Of a stretch of DNA of 64,000 nucleotides, positions 15,883 to 23,964 are shown piece by piece. This DNA comes from Prevotella sp. (GTDB lineage: Bacteria; Bacteroidota; Bacteroidia; Bacteroidales; Bacteroidaceae): the NCBI GenBank assembly GCA_024682415.1, contig JAIKZG010000013.1, forward strand, positions 1 through 64,000. Direction: 5' to 3'. The notes beneath the pieces are model-generated. The model had not been told where the DNA came from, made no database searches, and was given only the letters and a program-made list of their open reading frames with translations. Positions within the stretch are counted from its first letter, which is position 1. Each line of letters begins with the position of its first letter. Position numbers and translations under genes: made by a program.

Positions 15883-17118
15883 TTATCTTCTACGGCTTCT
15901 CTTTATCGGTTTGCAGAGCCAATTGGCTCGTATGGCACAACGCCTTGCCCAGTCACGGTCATCCTCGTCTTTGTTGCGTCCCCAACCACAGTCTGGACTA
16001 CCACCGCCGCCACATGATTCCGACATACTGGTGGCAGCATCAAGGTAGTTCATAAAGAGCAGCATCGCCACATTCATTATGTCGGTATGGCTTGCAGAGC
16101 CATTATCGGGAACTTCGATATAATTGTTCATTGTGTCATAAGCATCCGTTGGCATCTGTATATTGAAACGCTTGCCGTCAACTTGCAGTACCTTTCTGAA
16201 TTTGAGAGAGTCTTCTGATTGTGTCGCATTGACAAAATGAGAAGCCTCACTTGCCTTAGCAATATTTCTATTTTTCATTGATGCAAAACTTGTCGCAACA
16301 GGTGTTTGTGGATGTAACTTGCGGAAGGTGTTCCCGATTTTCGATGCCGTGAGGTTTCTTCCCACACCCAGTTCAGATGCCTTGATGGTCGTTCTACCAA
16401 ACTTGAAGCGATACCCATGCACCTTTGCTTGGTCTGTCTTGTCGCGGATTAACTCAATGTTGTACCCCTTTGCCCTTATTCTATCGGTATAGACATTCCA
16501 GTCAAAGGCAGACATGGAACGCAACACATCCATGCAAGCGTTAGTTATCTCTGCAATACGCTCTTTGCGAATATCCATAGCATCTTTCCACCCATGACGC
16601 TGATTGACGGCTTTTGCAGCCATCACTGCACGCTCACCGATGAACTTCACATCATTGAGGTTACCATCCATGTCAAGGCGGTTTACCACCAGATGCAGAT
16701 GGGGAATACCACTTTTGGAGTCATGGTGCAGAGCAGCGAAATACTGGGAATTGGCAATATTGGTAGGCTTGACAGATGTGGCAGCCTTGCCTTTTCTCTT
16801 GCCAATGTGGTTCACCTTGGATATATGGTCTATCTCATGAATGAACTCATCAAGGCATCTTTGCCAGTCTTCCATCGTCCAGTTTCGTGCTTCTTCCTCA
16901 GATGGAGAAATCTCAAAGCGTATGGATGTAAGTTCAATAGGCTTCTTGGAATACTTCTGCTTGAACATAGACTGGTGCAGAACCATTTCGTCCCACATAC
17001 CCATAGGAGGCAGATTCTCGCTAAGATGGTTGGTCTTAACGATGTCTGCGCGGTTATTCTTTGTAGCGTAATTGGTCATTGCCTGACCATGCTGAATGGC
17101 TGCTGCTTTTGCTATCAT
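15883..17118 (-). CDS. Relaxase/mobilization nuclease (MobA/VirD2 type)
   Basis: The start at 17118 (MIAKAAAIQHGQAMTNYATK) is chosen because its ATG overlaps the stop of the MobC-like gene as ATGA and the family begins this way; the longer frame to 17187 adds an unrelated 23-aa leader. The 411-aa protein contains the HUH metal-binding motif in HHDSKSGIPHLHLVVNRLD at about residues 139-157. An upstream Tyr in the N-terminal region is the likely nicking residue. It would nick the element at its transfer origin and pilot the strand through a helper conjugation channel. The C terminus is basic (KPIKRSRRR). Confidence 0.88.
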   Translation of the reverse strand: MIAKAAAIQHGQAMTNYATKNNRADIVKTNHLSENLPPMGMWDEMVLHQSMFKQKYSKKPIELTSIRFEISPSEEEARNWTMEDWQRCLDEFIHEIDHISKVNHIGKRKGKAATSVKPTNIANSQYFAALHHDSKSGIPHLHLVVNRLDMDGNLNDVKFIGERAVMAAKAVNQRHGWKDAMDIRKERIAEITNACMDVLRSMSAFDWNVYTDRIRAKGYNIELIRDKTDQAKVHGYRFKFGRTTIKASELGVGRNLTASKIGNTFRKLHPQTPVATSFASMKNRNIAKASEASHFVNATQSEDSLKFRKVLQVDGKRFNIQMPTDAYDTMNNYIEVPDNGSASHTDIMNVAMLLFMNYLDAATSMSESCGGGGSPDCGWGRNKDEDDRDWARRCAIRANWLCKPIKRSRRR

Positions 17119-17510
17119 ATCATGTCTATAAAACGGTCTCTGATGTTGCTCCATTCCCTGATGATGTCGTTGACACCTTGAAGCCAACGCTCCATGAAAT
17201 CCGCTCTTTTGAAGAGTTTCTTTCGTTCTGCTTGTGGCAAGGCATGAAGCGCATTGCGTATGTAAACAAGTTCCGCTCTTGCGCCAGTCAATCCTTTCAA
17301 GGCTTCCTGCTGCTCTGTGGTCATCGGTAGGGAAGGCTTGTGGCCAAGGGCAATGTCATGGAGATATATGCTCTTGCTTCTTCCCGACAATCGGGCATTC
17401 TTCAAAACATGGTTGAACTCGTTGTCTGTAAAACGGACATCAATATGCTTGTCCTTTGGAGGTCTCTTTCGTGAAGTTTTCTCCGTGCTAATGATTTTGT
17501 CTTCTGTCAT
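17115..17510 (-). CDS. MobC-like relaxosome accessory protein
   Basis: The start at 17510 (MTEDKIISTEKTSRKRPPKD) removes a 23-aa upstream leader. The 131-aa protein has a basic N terminus, then VRFTDNEFNHVLKNARLSGR. This is the ribbon-helix-helix-like start typical of Bacteroides MobC/BmgB proteins. A C-terminal helical part follows (AELVYIRNALHALPQAERKK). It binds near the transfer origin and helps the relaxase. The stop overlaps the relaxase start by 4 bp. Confidence 0.85.
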   Translation of the reverse strand: MTEDKIISTEKTSRKRPPKDKHIDVRFTDNEFNHVLKNARLSGRSKSIYLHDIALGHKPSLPMTTEQQEALKGLTGARAELVYIRNALHALPQAERKKLFKRADFMERWLQGVNDIIREWSNIRDRFIDMI

Positions 17511-17918
17511 TGTAAATGCGTTTTTGAAAGTTGAATATCTGATATAAAGAATAGCCAATGTGAGCCAGCGAACATTCAAGGATGCCAGTAGGAAGCGGTG
17601 GGAGAAGCCAAACCGTCAGACACTGGTACTTCTTGTTTAGACCTCCCGAAAAACTACGGCTAACGGAGGTACAGACTATGGTGATAGCACATCAGCCAAG
17701 ATTGACTGCTGACGAAAAGAAAGGGATAGGAAAAATCTTTTTTTTCATCACTCGATGGTGATTTGGCTGCTGTAAAGTGCGATGCCAAGCGAACGTATGT
17801 CCCAAGTTGTCCCTCGGTTAAAGGCACAAATCCTTTGTTTATCCTATACGCTATTATTTTTAGGCTTTATAGGAAAATATTAGGGACAAAGGGACATGAA
17901 GCAAAAGAAAGGAGATGG
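17511..17918. other. Non-coding region upstream of the mobilization genes, candidate oriT
   Basis: No gene is visible in these 400 bp. A transfer origin is expected just upstream of a mobC-mobA pair. The region contains an inverted pair ACCTCC (17641-17646) and GGAGGT (17665-17670) and a TTTTTTTTCATC stretch. It also probably holds the promoter of the mob genes. The nick site cannot be placed by eye. Confidence 0.4.
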
Positions 17919-19316
17919 TCAGAATGGTAGTTCTGACTGCCAATCTTCTTCTTTTCCCTTTTGTTCTTTTTGTTGAGCACTTATTCTCATCCATGGATGT
18001 TTCGTCCGTCCCGTCTTGTCACAGTATGAGGGGTGCAACCCTTTGACCTTCTCCTGCTCACTGCGTTCCCATCCGTCCACCAACGACATGAGGCGATTGA
18101 TGTACTGGGCGGTGTACTTGGCAGGATTCCTTCGTACAAGGTCGTTGGGCAACTCCTCTATAATCTGTCTTGCGCAGACCATGTTTAGCAGTACCTCAGG
18201 CTTGCTATTAGGCGTTGCTTCGGTATATGCACCTTTTTGGTAGGCAGCACGCATGGGAATGCTCCATGTGTCGTATGCCTTTGGCACAAGACGTTCCAAA
18301 TAGAGCCTGATGTCATCAAGGATAGGGTCGTTGAGAATGCTTGAATGACACATTTGCACTTCATTGGCTTCTGCCTCCAATTCTGGACTTAGATAGAGGT
18401 TCGTACCTTTTATATAATAGGAGTAAGCCTCTGCCCATAGTTGATGCACCACAGAATGAAGGGAATGGAGCCAATCAGAAACATGACCATTGCCTTGAAC
18501 AGGCACTATCCACCAACGGCGATTTCCATTGTCGCCTTGCAGAAAGTTGGTCTCGTTAGTGGTGGCTGCAAATACATTGTGGCGCAGATACTCTATTGGC
18601 TTGCGACCATAGGCAGGGCGCATACAATCACTGCGACGACTTAGAAAAGCCTTTGCCGCTTCTGCATCGTTGGCTCGCTTCATGCCGTTCAGTTCGCTGA
18701 TTTCGATTATCCAGCCATTCGTGATGGTTTCCACCTTTTCCTTGTCGCCACTTGCAAACGAGAAAGAGTCGTTGAACCATCTGTCACCTATGACTTTGAA
18801 GAAGGTGCTCTTGCCAATACCTTGTGGTCCTGGCAGGGTGAGTACATTATCAAACTTGCAACCAGGCTCAAAGGCACGAGCGACTGCCGCCACAAACCAA
18901 AGTTTGGTCTGTTCTCTAGTGAGCAGAGTGTCTTCTGCACCGAGATAGTCGATAATGGCCGTCTCGATGCGAGGCGTTCCGTCCCATTCTTCTTTTCGGA
19001 TGTAGTCTTGAACAGGATTGAAGCTGCGCTCGGAAGCTGTGGTCTTCAATATCTCGAACACCTTGTTCTGAGTAAGGCGCAAGTCATAGTTTTGTTCCAA
19101 GTAGTCTTGAATCTTTCCTACGGATTCTTCATCCACCTTGTTTCCATTGACATTGCAGAACAATGGAGAAAAGGAAATGTCGTCTTGGCAGAAGGTGTCA
19201 AAGCGAATCTGACGGAGATTCTCATCATGCGTGAAAATCATCCTAAGATTGCTAATGGTCTTCAATGCGTTCCCCTTAGCATCAATGGATAGGTTGTCTT
19301 TCCAGTCTTCTTCCAT
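17919..19316 (-). CDS. VirE/VapE-type ATPase (element replication protein)
   Basis: This 465-aa protein has the P-loop GPQGIGKSTFF near residue 165, then ITNGWIIEISELNGM with the Walker B-like acidic pair and VFAATTNETNFLQGDNGNRR. These are the motifs of the VirE/virulence-associated E family, a superfamily 3-like helicase/primase group. An N-terminal domain of about 130 residues precedes the ATPase. Such proteins serve replication of excised mobile elements. It starts 6 bp after the DUF3853 gene. The C terminus is charged (EQKGKEEDWQSELPF). Confidence 0.85.
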   Translation of the reverse strand: MEEDWKDNLSIDAKGNALKTISNLRMIFTHDENLRQIRFDTFCQDDISFSPLFCNVNGNKVDEESVGKIQDYLEQNYDLRLTQNKVFEILKTTASERSFNPVQDYIRKEEWDGTPRIETAIIDYLGAEDTLLTREQTKLWFVAAVARAFEPGCKFDNVLTLPGPQGIGKSTFFKVIGDRWFNDSFSFASGDKEKVETITNGWIIEISELNGMKRANDAEAAKAFLSRRSDCMRPAYGRKPIEYLRHNVFAATTNETNFLQGDNGNRRWWIVPVQGNGHVSDWLHSLHSVVHQLWAEAYSYYIKGTNLYLSPELEAEANEVQMCHSSILNDPILDDIRLYLERLVPKAYDTWSIPMRAAYQKGAYTEATPNSKPEVLLNMVCARQIIEELPNDLVRRNPAKYTAQYINRLMSLVDGWERSEQEKVKGLHPSYCDKTGRTKHPWMRISAQQKEQKGKEEDWQSELPF

Positions 19317-19322
19317 ACTACT

Positions 19323-19646
19323 CTACTTTCTGATAGATGCAAAGCCACCTGCTTTCTTGGCAAGTTCCAAAGCCAGTTCTACATCAACCACAATCTTGCG
19401 AGCGACCTGAGTGATGGCAGGGTCTATAACACCGCTTTTCTTGATTCTGTTGGCAGTAGGAATACTACAACCAAATATTTTGGCTATTCCAGCGATACCA
19501 TGCTCATAATGTTTCTCTGGCACCACCTCGGCAGGTACCTTTGCCGTTCCTTTCTCTGCATTTTGGAGGAGCAAGACAAATTCTTCTCCCGACATCATGC
19601 AGACAGGCTTCTCTAACAATTGTTCTATTGTAACGAGTCTTGTCAT
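19323..19646 (-). CDS. DUF3853-family helix-turn-helix protein
   Basis: The start at 19646 (MTRLVTIEQLLEKPVCMMSG) is preferred; an in-frame ATG at 19688 adds 14 residues. The middle reads YEHGIAGIAKIFGCSIPTAN, a helix-turn-helix of the type found in excisionase-like and DUF3853 proteins of Bacteroides elements. The family almost always precedes the VirE-type gene, as here. It may bind element ends or control replication or excision. Confidence 0.75.
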   Translation of the reverse strand: MTRLVTIEQLLEKPVCMMSGEEFVLLLQNAEKGTAKVPAEVVPEKHYEHGIAGIAKIFGCSIPTANRIKKSGVIDPAITQVARKIVVDVELALELAKKAGGFASIRK

Positions 19647-19754
19647 ACTATTCTTGCTTTGTGGTCCGACAGTTGTACTTCCTGACATCCCGATTACACA
19701 TCTGTTGTTGGCTCATGAACCATCTTTGAAATTCCGTGATTGGAAATCCGTGGG

Positions 19755-19762
19755 CAAAGGTA
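19755..19762 (-). promoter_or_regulatory. -7 element of the DUF3853-VirE operon
   Basis: On the minus strand the sequence is TACCTTTG, an exact TAnnTTTG match, about 110 bp upstream of the preferred start at 19646 and 67 bp upstream of the longer one. Confidence 0.5.
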
Positions 19763-20080
19763 GTTCGTTTGGTGTAAAGGAACATTACAGGTGCTATTCG
19801 CCAAAAACTGAGAGAGTTTTTTATGTATGGTTTTTTAGCAGTCGTTAACGGAAAAGCATGTTTTTATGAAGAAAAAAAGAATGTGTTCAAGGTGTGTAAT
19901 GACATAAAAACAAAGAAGCCATAAAACCCGAAAATGAAGTCTTATGGCTTATGTAATTTTGTGGAATCGTTGTTTTCCTACGTTGTTCTGATATTCAGAG
20001 AAACCTTGTTTACATGCTTTACTTGGAATTATATGATGCCAAGTATATTGAAAAATCAAGGAGTTTTCAAAATCAATGTG
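19763..20080. other. Gene-free right end of the element
   Basis: About 320 AT-rich bases hold no convincing ORF. They probably contain the upstream promoter element of the DUF3853 operon and the right-end recombinase sites; only the 17-bp repeat at 20081 stands out. Confidence 0.4.
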
Positions 20081-20097
20081 TTTTCCCATTGTTTTCC
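20081..20097 (+). repeat. Third copy of the 17-bp candidate arm site
   Basis: TTTTCCCATTGTTTTCC is identical to the copies at 5230 and 5296 and in the same orientation. It lies 9 bp inside the right attachment repeat. Confidence 0.6.
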
Positions 20098-20105
20098 GAT
20101 AAAAA

Positions 20106-20196
20106 GAAAAAGCAGCTACGATTTTGTCGTAACTGCTTGATTTCTAATGTGGACCAGCCTGGGCTTGAACCAGGGACCTCCAGATTATGAGTCTGT
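20106..20196 (-). repeat. Right attachment repeat
   Basis: This is the partner of 5025-5115, same length. It contains a hairpin (AAGCAG..CTGCTT) and the 3' part of a tRNA-Met-like gene with an intact T stem (CCTGG/CCAGG). The identical 21-bp core is 20176-20196. Confidence 0.75.
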
Positions 20197-20224
20197 TGTA
20201 ATAACCAACTGAGCTAAAATCCCT
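20151..20224 (-). pseudogene. tRNA-Met(CAU)-like gene with a non-pairing 5' half
   Basis: The minus strand reads 74 nt with a CTCATAA anticodon loop (CAU), a sound anticodon stem, a sound T arm (CCTGGTTCAAGCCCAGG) and an acceptor 3' strand CTGGTCC. The 5' half carries the D-arm consensus TAGCTCAGTTGGTTA. However, the first seven bases are GGGATTT, which cannot pair with CTGGTCC, and the D stem is also broken. A normal tRNA-Met would begin GGACCAG. The gene is therefore likely a pseudo-tRNA made at the integration junction. Confidence 0.6.
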
Positions 20225-20272
20225 TTGTCGGAATTGGTATTCGAGTTTAGAAACGATGTTGAATCAGCAGTG

Positions 20273-20429
20273 GAATAAACAAAAAGGCGCACGACATTAT
20301 TGTCATGCGCCTTTTTAATGATATGTATACGTACTTCTATTTGCGACCGAAATCGGCAGGGATTTCTCCCCACGCCTTCGTTTCCTACTTCACAAGATGA
20401 AACTTGCTGGTGTCGTTCATTCTTAACCC
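20273..20429 (-). pseudogene. Duplicated 3' end of the RNase HI gene with its terminator
   Basis: These 157 bp match 39099-39255 over their whole length with few differences. They contain the hairpin terminator and, on the minus strand, the last 30 or so codons of the RNase H-like protein (..NDTSKFHLVKWETKAWGEI..). The copy breaks off one base before the stop of the GNAT gene. It cannot encode a protein, but it supplies that gene with a terminator. Confidence 0.8.
20281..20316. terminator. Terminator hairpin (duplicate of the one at 39108)
   Basis: AAAAAGGCGCACGACA pairs with TGTCATGCGCCTTTTT around a short loop. The A tract and T tract allow it to work in both directions. It lies downstream of the GNAT gene on the minus strand. 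Confidence 0.75.
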
Positions 20430-20430
20430 T

Positions 20431-20982
20431 TTATTCCACCATTACAAGATGCTTCATGCCATGGCCACCCCATGACGTGTAGTTGGCAAACTTGAAGCCC
20501 AGCGAAGCATAAAGACGCTCCGCCTTGGGGTTGCCCTCGTCTACAAGCAGACCTAAAGGTTTGTGCTGCCTGATAAGCGCTTTTAAGAGCATTGTGGCAA
20601 TACCCCTGTGGCGATAGTCGGCACTCACGGCAAGAGAATCGATATACCATTCACCGGCCTGGGTTTCATCGTCCATGCCCGAAAAGTCACGCTCCAGATA
20701 TTCTTTTGCTGCCTTAATAAAAGCTTTGCGCAGCTCATGCAATCTGCCACCATCGTAACTCGTGCAGATACCCACTACCTCGCCGTTTTCATCAGCCACG
20801 ATTGTGTTGAGATATGAATATTGGCTATGCTCCTGTGCCACAAGATGAGTCATCATGTCTTCAAAATCCTGTAGGCTGTGATGTTCGCCAGCAAAGTTTT
20901 TGCAGCAGTCGTAGTTCATGGCAATCATGATAAGTCGGGCTATTGCCCTTGCTTCCTCCTTTCGTGCCTGTCTGATAATCAT
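20431..20982 (-). CDS. GNAT-family N-acetyltransferase
   Basis: This 183-aa protein begins MIIRQARKEEARAIARLIMI, the usual GNAT first strand and helix. It has WYIDSLAVSADYRHRGIATM, which holds the acetyl-CoA pyrophosphate-binding R-x-x-G-I-A motif, and ends with NPKAERLYASLGFKFANYTS. An acidic region (ERDFSGMDDETQAGE) precedes the binding motif. The substrate is unknown. It is 17 bp downstream of the membrane-protein gene at 21000 on the same strand, and its 3' flank is the duplicated RNase HI tail. Confidence 0.85.
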   Translation of the reverse strand: MIIRQARKEEARAIARLIMIAMNYDCCKNFAGEHHSLQDFEDMMTHLVAQEHSQYSYLNTIVADENGEVVGICTSYDGGRLHELRKAFIKAAKEYLERDFSGMDDETQAGEWYIDSLAVSADYRHRGIATMLLKALIRQHKPLGLLVDEGNPKAERLYASLGFKFANYTSWGGHGMKHLVMVE

Positions 20983-20999
20983 GAGTTTATAAATAAGCT

Positions 21000-22427
21000 T
21001 TATTTCAATTTCTTGTTGTTCTTAATCACGGAAAGGTGAGAGCCGTTGAGAAACCACACGCAGTCGTAGCCCTCGCTAAAAGCCTTGTCTACCAACGTAG
21101 GAATGGAAATGCACTCTGTGTTGGTAAGCAGTGTGTCGCCTATCTCCACGGGCCATTTGTCCTTTGCCTGATATCTTGCCGCACGCCCTTGCGCGAAAGC
21201 ATTGGATGGAGATGCGCAGAAAGAGGAATATCCACTATGCTTCGTCGGAACGGTTATCACATACACTTTGTCTACAGGCTTGCCAGTCTTATAGAGAGCC
21301 TTTCTGCCATAATATTCGCTCATCATTCCAGACTTATAAGCATTGTATATGTGATGGAAATCCACTGTTATCGCCGAGAGCAGAAACAGCAGAAACATCA
21401 CTTTAAGCATTGTGTTGTGGCGCTCTCTGCTTACTAAATAGCCCACGATGAGAGCCGCGAAGCTGAGTGCGGAATAGGCATGCGCCAAAGTAAAGAACGT
21501 GGCAAGATGTGGCAACGCCGTTAGGAAGAAACAGAATACGAGAGTCCACAGTCTGTAATCCTTTATCCCCTTTATGCCACGCGTGAATATTATGCAGATG
21601 AATGGCAATGAGAACAGTAGTGTAGCTGTGGCAAAGACATAATCACGCAGCGGAACGAAGAATATGCTTATGTTGTCGGCGGTAATCCATGATATGTAAA
21701 GGAACTTAGCTAAGTTCATCATTCTTTGCTCCATTCCTCCGCCTATGTATTTATTGTCAAAGTCTGCGCCCAAAGGCAGAGAAAGCCTTATTATGCCATA
21801 CAGAGCTATCCACAACGCAGCCCAGGCAATGTCCTTAAAGAATGTTTTTCTGTCTGTTTTGTGGAACGCTAAGCCTACAAGTGGCGCAACGAAAATCCAT
21901 ACTATGCCGTTCTCCTTAGTGAGGGTGGCAGCAATGCTGAATATCATCCACAAGCCTATCTGCATTCCTCTCTTCTTTTGCGCAAATATCAGATAGAACA
22001 GCAAGCCGACAAGCCCCCACAATTGTGAGTACACCTGGCTTATCGTGAACAGTGACACTATAGCCCGAAGCATTGCAGGGGAGATAAAGAAAAAGAGAGT
22101 GGCGATGTTGCGCGCAAGAGAGTTCATGCTTAGCTGCTTTGCCACAATCCAAACAAGAGCCGTACACATCAGATGACCGCATAATATCAAGATGTGGTTC
22201 AGCACGGGGTATAAGCGTGGGTGCTGTCCGAGCATCCAGCCATATAGTCCGTCAAACGGTCGCCAAAAACTGTTTACCGGCAACAGATATTCGCTCAGCC
22301 TGCCGTGGAAAGGATACTCCATACTGGTGAAATCATCAAGCGTAGGCTGTATTTCTATTATGCTCCAAAACATAAACAGAAAGAGCAATAGAATCAGAGT
22401 TGTAATAAATGTGTTATTCCTTAACAT
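21000..22427 (-). CDS. Polytopic membrane protein, GT-C glycosyltransferase-like
   Basis: The ATG at 22427 (MLRNNTFITTLILLLFLFMF) is preferred because the longer frame (to 22505) would overlap the preceding gene; this gives 475 aa. There are about ten hydrophobic segments and a short C-terminal soluble part. After the first segment comes IEIQPTLDDFTSMEYPFHGR; an acidic pair in the first extracellular loop is the usual catalytic site of GT-C enzymes that use lipid-linked sugars. The acceptor is unknown. The neighbour at 22486 has a similar plan, so the two may act in the same surface-glycan pathway. Confidence 0.65.
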   Translation of the reverse strand: MLRNNTFITTLILLLFLFMFWSIIEIQPTLDDFTSMEYPFHGRLSEYLLPVNSFWRPFDGLYGWMLGQHPRLYPVLNHILILCGHLMCTALVWIVAKQLSMNSLARNIATLFFFISPAMLRAIVSLFTISQVYSQLWGLVGLLFYLIFAQKKRGMQIGLWMIFSIAATLTKENGIVWIFVAPLVGLAFHKTDRKTFFKDIAWAALWIALYGIIRLSLPLGADFDNKYIGGGMEQRMMNLAKFLYISWITADNISIFFVPLRDYVFATATLLFSLPFICIIFTRGIKGIKDYRLWTLVFCFFLTALPHLATFFTLAHAYSALSFAALIVGYLVSRERHNTMLKVMFLLFLLSAITVDFHHIYNAYKSGMMSEYYGRKALYKTGKPVDKVYVITVPTKHSGYSSFCASPSNAFAQGRAARYQAKDKWPVEIGDTLLTNTECISIPTLVDKAFSEGYDCVWFLNGSHLSVIKNNKKLK

Positions 22428-22485
22428 GTGTGATATGTGTGTAATTAAAAGATACGATAAATAATATGTGACTATATGTTTTATT

Positions 22486-23910
22486 CTATCGTGATTTTTT
22501 CCCAAGCGACAGCAATGTGTCGTAATTGGATGGGAAGCGAATGTCGTCTTTCTCCACTTCTACCTTGCACTTCAATTTGTGGTAGCGTCGATAAGCATCG
22601 CAAAAACATTCTTCGCTATTTGTTTCTAAGTCCTTGGCAAACAGTGTTCTTGATGTTATGCCAAGAGCAGGGAATTTGAGCGTGATATTTTTATTCTTAT
22701 TGCTTTGCGCCATCTTGTCGCGCTGAATTCTTATTTCGTCGTAATGGCGCGCCTTTCCGCTTATTATATCAGTGTAGGCTGTCGCTATATTTGAATTAAT
22801 AGAGAAAGGACATAAGAACAGGAATGAAAATAAAGCCGTGGGCAATATTATGCTGCTATATTCTTTACTGAATATGCTGTTTATTCGCTCTGAATAACGA
22901 TTAAGGATAATATTCAGTCCGAAGAAATAGAAAAGCGCGTAATACAATAGCAAGCTATTGGCAGTACGTGCTATCACTACTGAAGAAAGTCCTAATGTCG
23001 GTGGTATATGAGCAAGAAAAACAATTACTGCCGCAAATAAAGCAAACCTCTTTATGCTCACGTTAAAACATTCACTTTTTGCAATCTTCATGCCGTAAAG
23101 CGGTATATAAATCAGCGAAACGAGCAAGAGTGCAGGCAGCCATATAAACAGCCATGAAATGCTTTGCATGGTGCTCACTCCTATTGTCCATAGATAAGGG
23201 GTTGAGGATAATTGTCCTGTCATTCTTACGGAGTTGCCGGGACTTGCGATCATTATTGTCAGACCTATGCAGGCAAGCATTGTGGAAATGAAGAACCTCT
23301 TTTCTCTATATGTGAATGATAAATAAATTAAGCTGCCCACGAACAGCACAGCAGTTATTTCGTTTCCCCCTGGTATTATCAACGCTAATACATATAATAA
23401 AGCATTGCTTATCGTCCCGTTTCTCGTGGCAATGGCAAAGAACAGTAAAGAGGGAATGCTTACCATTGTATAAGAAACGTAAGCCGAAAACCAATAAAAG
23501 CCTTCAGATATGCTTGGGCATAAAAAGAACAATACGATTAAGAACAGCGATGACAGCGCATAGGTATCCTTTCTGCAAAGCCTGTCCTTAAAAAATAATC
23601 TGAAAGACAAAAATGTGGCACAGCACGCGAATAAAATAAGAATGAAAGAATACGCCTTAAACAACCACTCCTTATCTTCCGTTATTGATAATGGATTGAG
23701 AGAAGAAATAAATGTAGCGAAATATCTGCCCGACCATGTCGTGTAAGACTTTACTACGGAATCGATGCAGTTTGCCTGTAAGTGCTCTATGGCATAATAA
23801 TAATCATCGTTTACAGGGTGTACAAACTGGCACACATAGATAAACGGAAGCAACACTATTATGCCGCTTATTATCAATATATAATTATATGTATTATGCC
23901 TAATCTCCAT
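22486..23910 (-). CDS. DUF6056-family polytopic membrane protein
   Basis: This 474-aa protein has about eleven hydrophobic segments. After the first one comes QFVHPVNDDYYYAIEHLQAN, and soon after TTWSGRYFATFISSLNPLS. Further on are IIPGGNEITAVLFVG and MIASPGNSVRM. These motifs (NDD, GRYF, GGNE, SPGN-x-R) are what I associate with DUF6056. The acidic pair in the first loop suggests a GT-C glycosyltransferase fold. A short soluble C terminus follows. The gene is probably co-transcribed with the membrane protein downstream. Confidence 0.75.
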   Translation of the reverse strand: MEIRHNTYNYILIISGIIVLLPFIYVCQFVHPVNDDYYYAIEHLQANCIDSVVKSYTTWSGRYFATFISSLNPLSITEDKEWLFKAYSFILILFACCATFLSFRLFFKDRLCRKDTYALSSLFLIVLFFLCPSISEGFYWFSAYVSYTMVSIPSLLFFAIATRNGTISNALLYVLALIIPGGNEITAVLFVGSLIYLSFTYREKRFFISTMLACIGLTIMIASPGNSVRMTGQLSSTPYLWTIGVSTMQSISWLFIWLPALLLVSLIYIPLYGMKIAKSECFNVSIKRFALFAAVIVFLAHIPPTLGLSSVVIARTANSLLLYYALFYFFGLNIILNRYSERINSIFSKEYSSIILPTALFSFLFLCPFSINSNIATAYTDIISGKARHYDEIRIQRDKMAQSNKNKNITLKFPALGITSRTLFAKDLETNSEECFCDAYRRYHKLKCKVEVEKDDIRFPSNYDTLLSLGKKSR

Positions 23911-23964
23911 TCTATTTTATATAGTATATCCGTAAACAATAAAAGAACCTACCGTGAGTTTCGC

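Larger units (their letters stand above)
5025..20196. mobile_element. Integrative and mobilizable element carrying restriction-modification cargo, about 15.2 kb
   Basis: The element is bounded by 91-bp direct repeats with the 3' part of a tRNA-Met-like gene (5025-5115 and 20106-20196). A tyrosine recombinase lies just inside the left end. The left half carries a YhcG nuclease, an unknown gene and the restriction-modification operon on the + strand. The right half carries, on the - strand, two small genes, a relaxase, a MobC-like protein, a VirE-type ATPase and a DUF3853 protein. No type IV secretion genes are present, so transfer would need a helper conjugative element. The layout matches Bacteroides mobilizable transposons. 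The recombinase has a premature stop, so the element may now be fixed. Confidence 0.85.

Noticed and set aside
20151..20224. Functional tRNA-Met
   Set aside because: Acceptor and D stems do not pair, so it is listed as a pseudogene.
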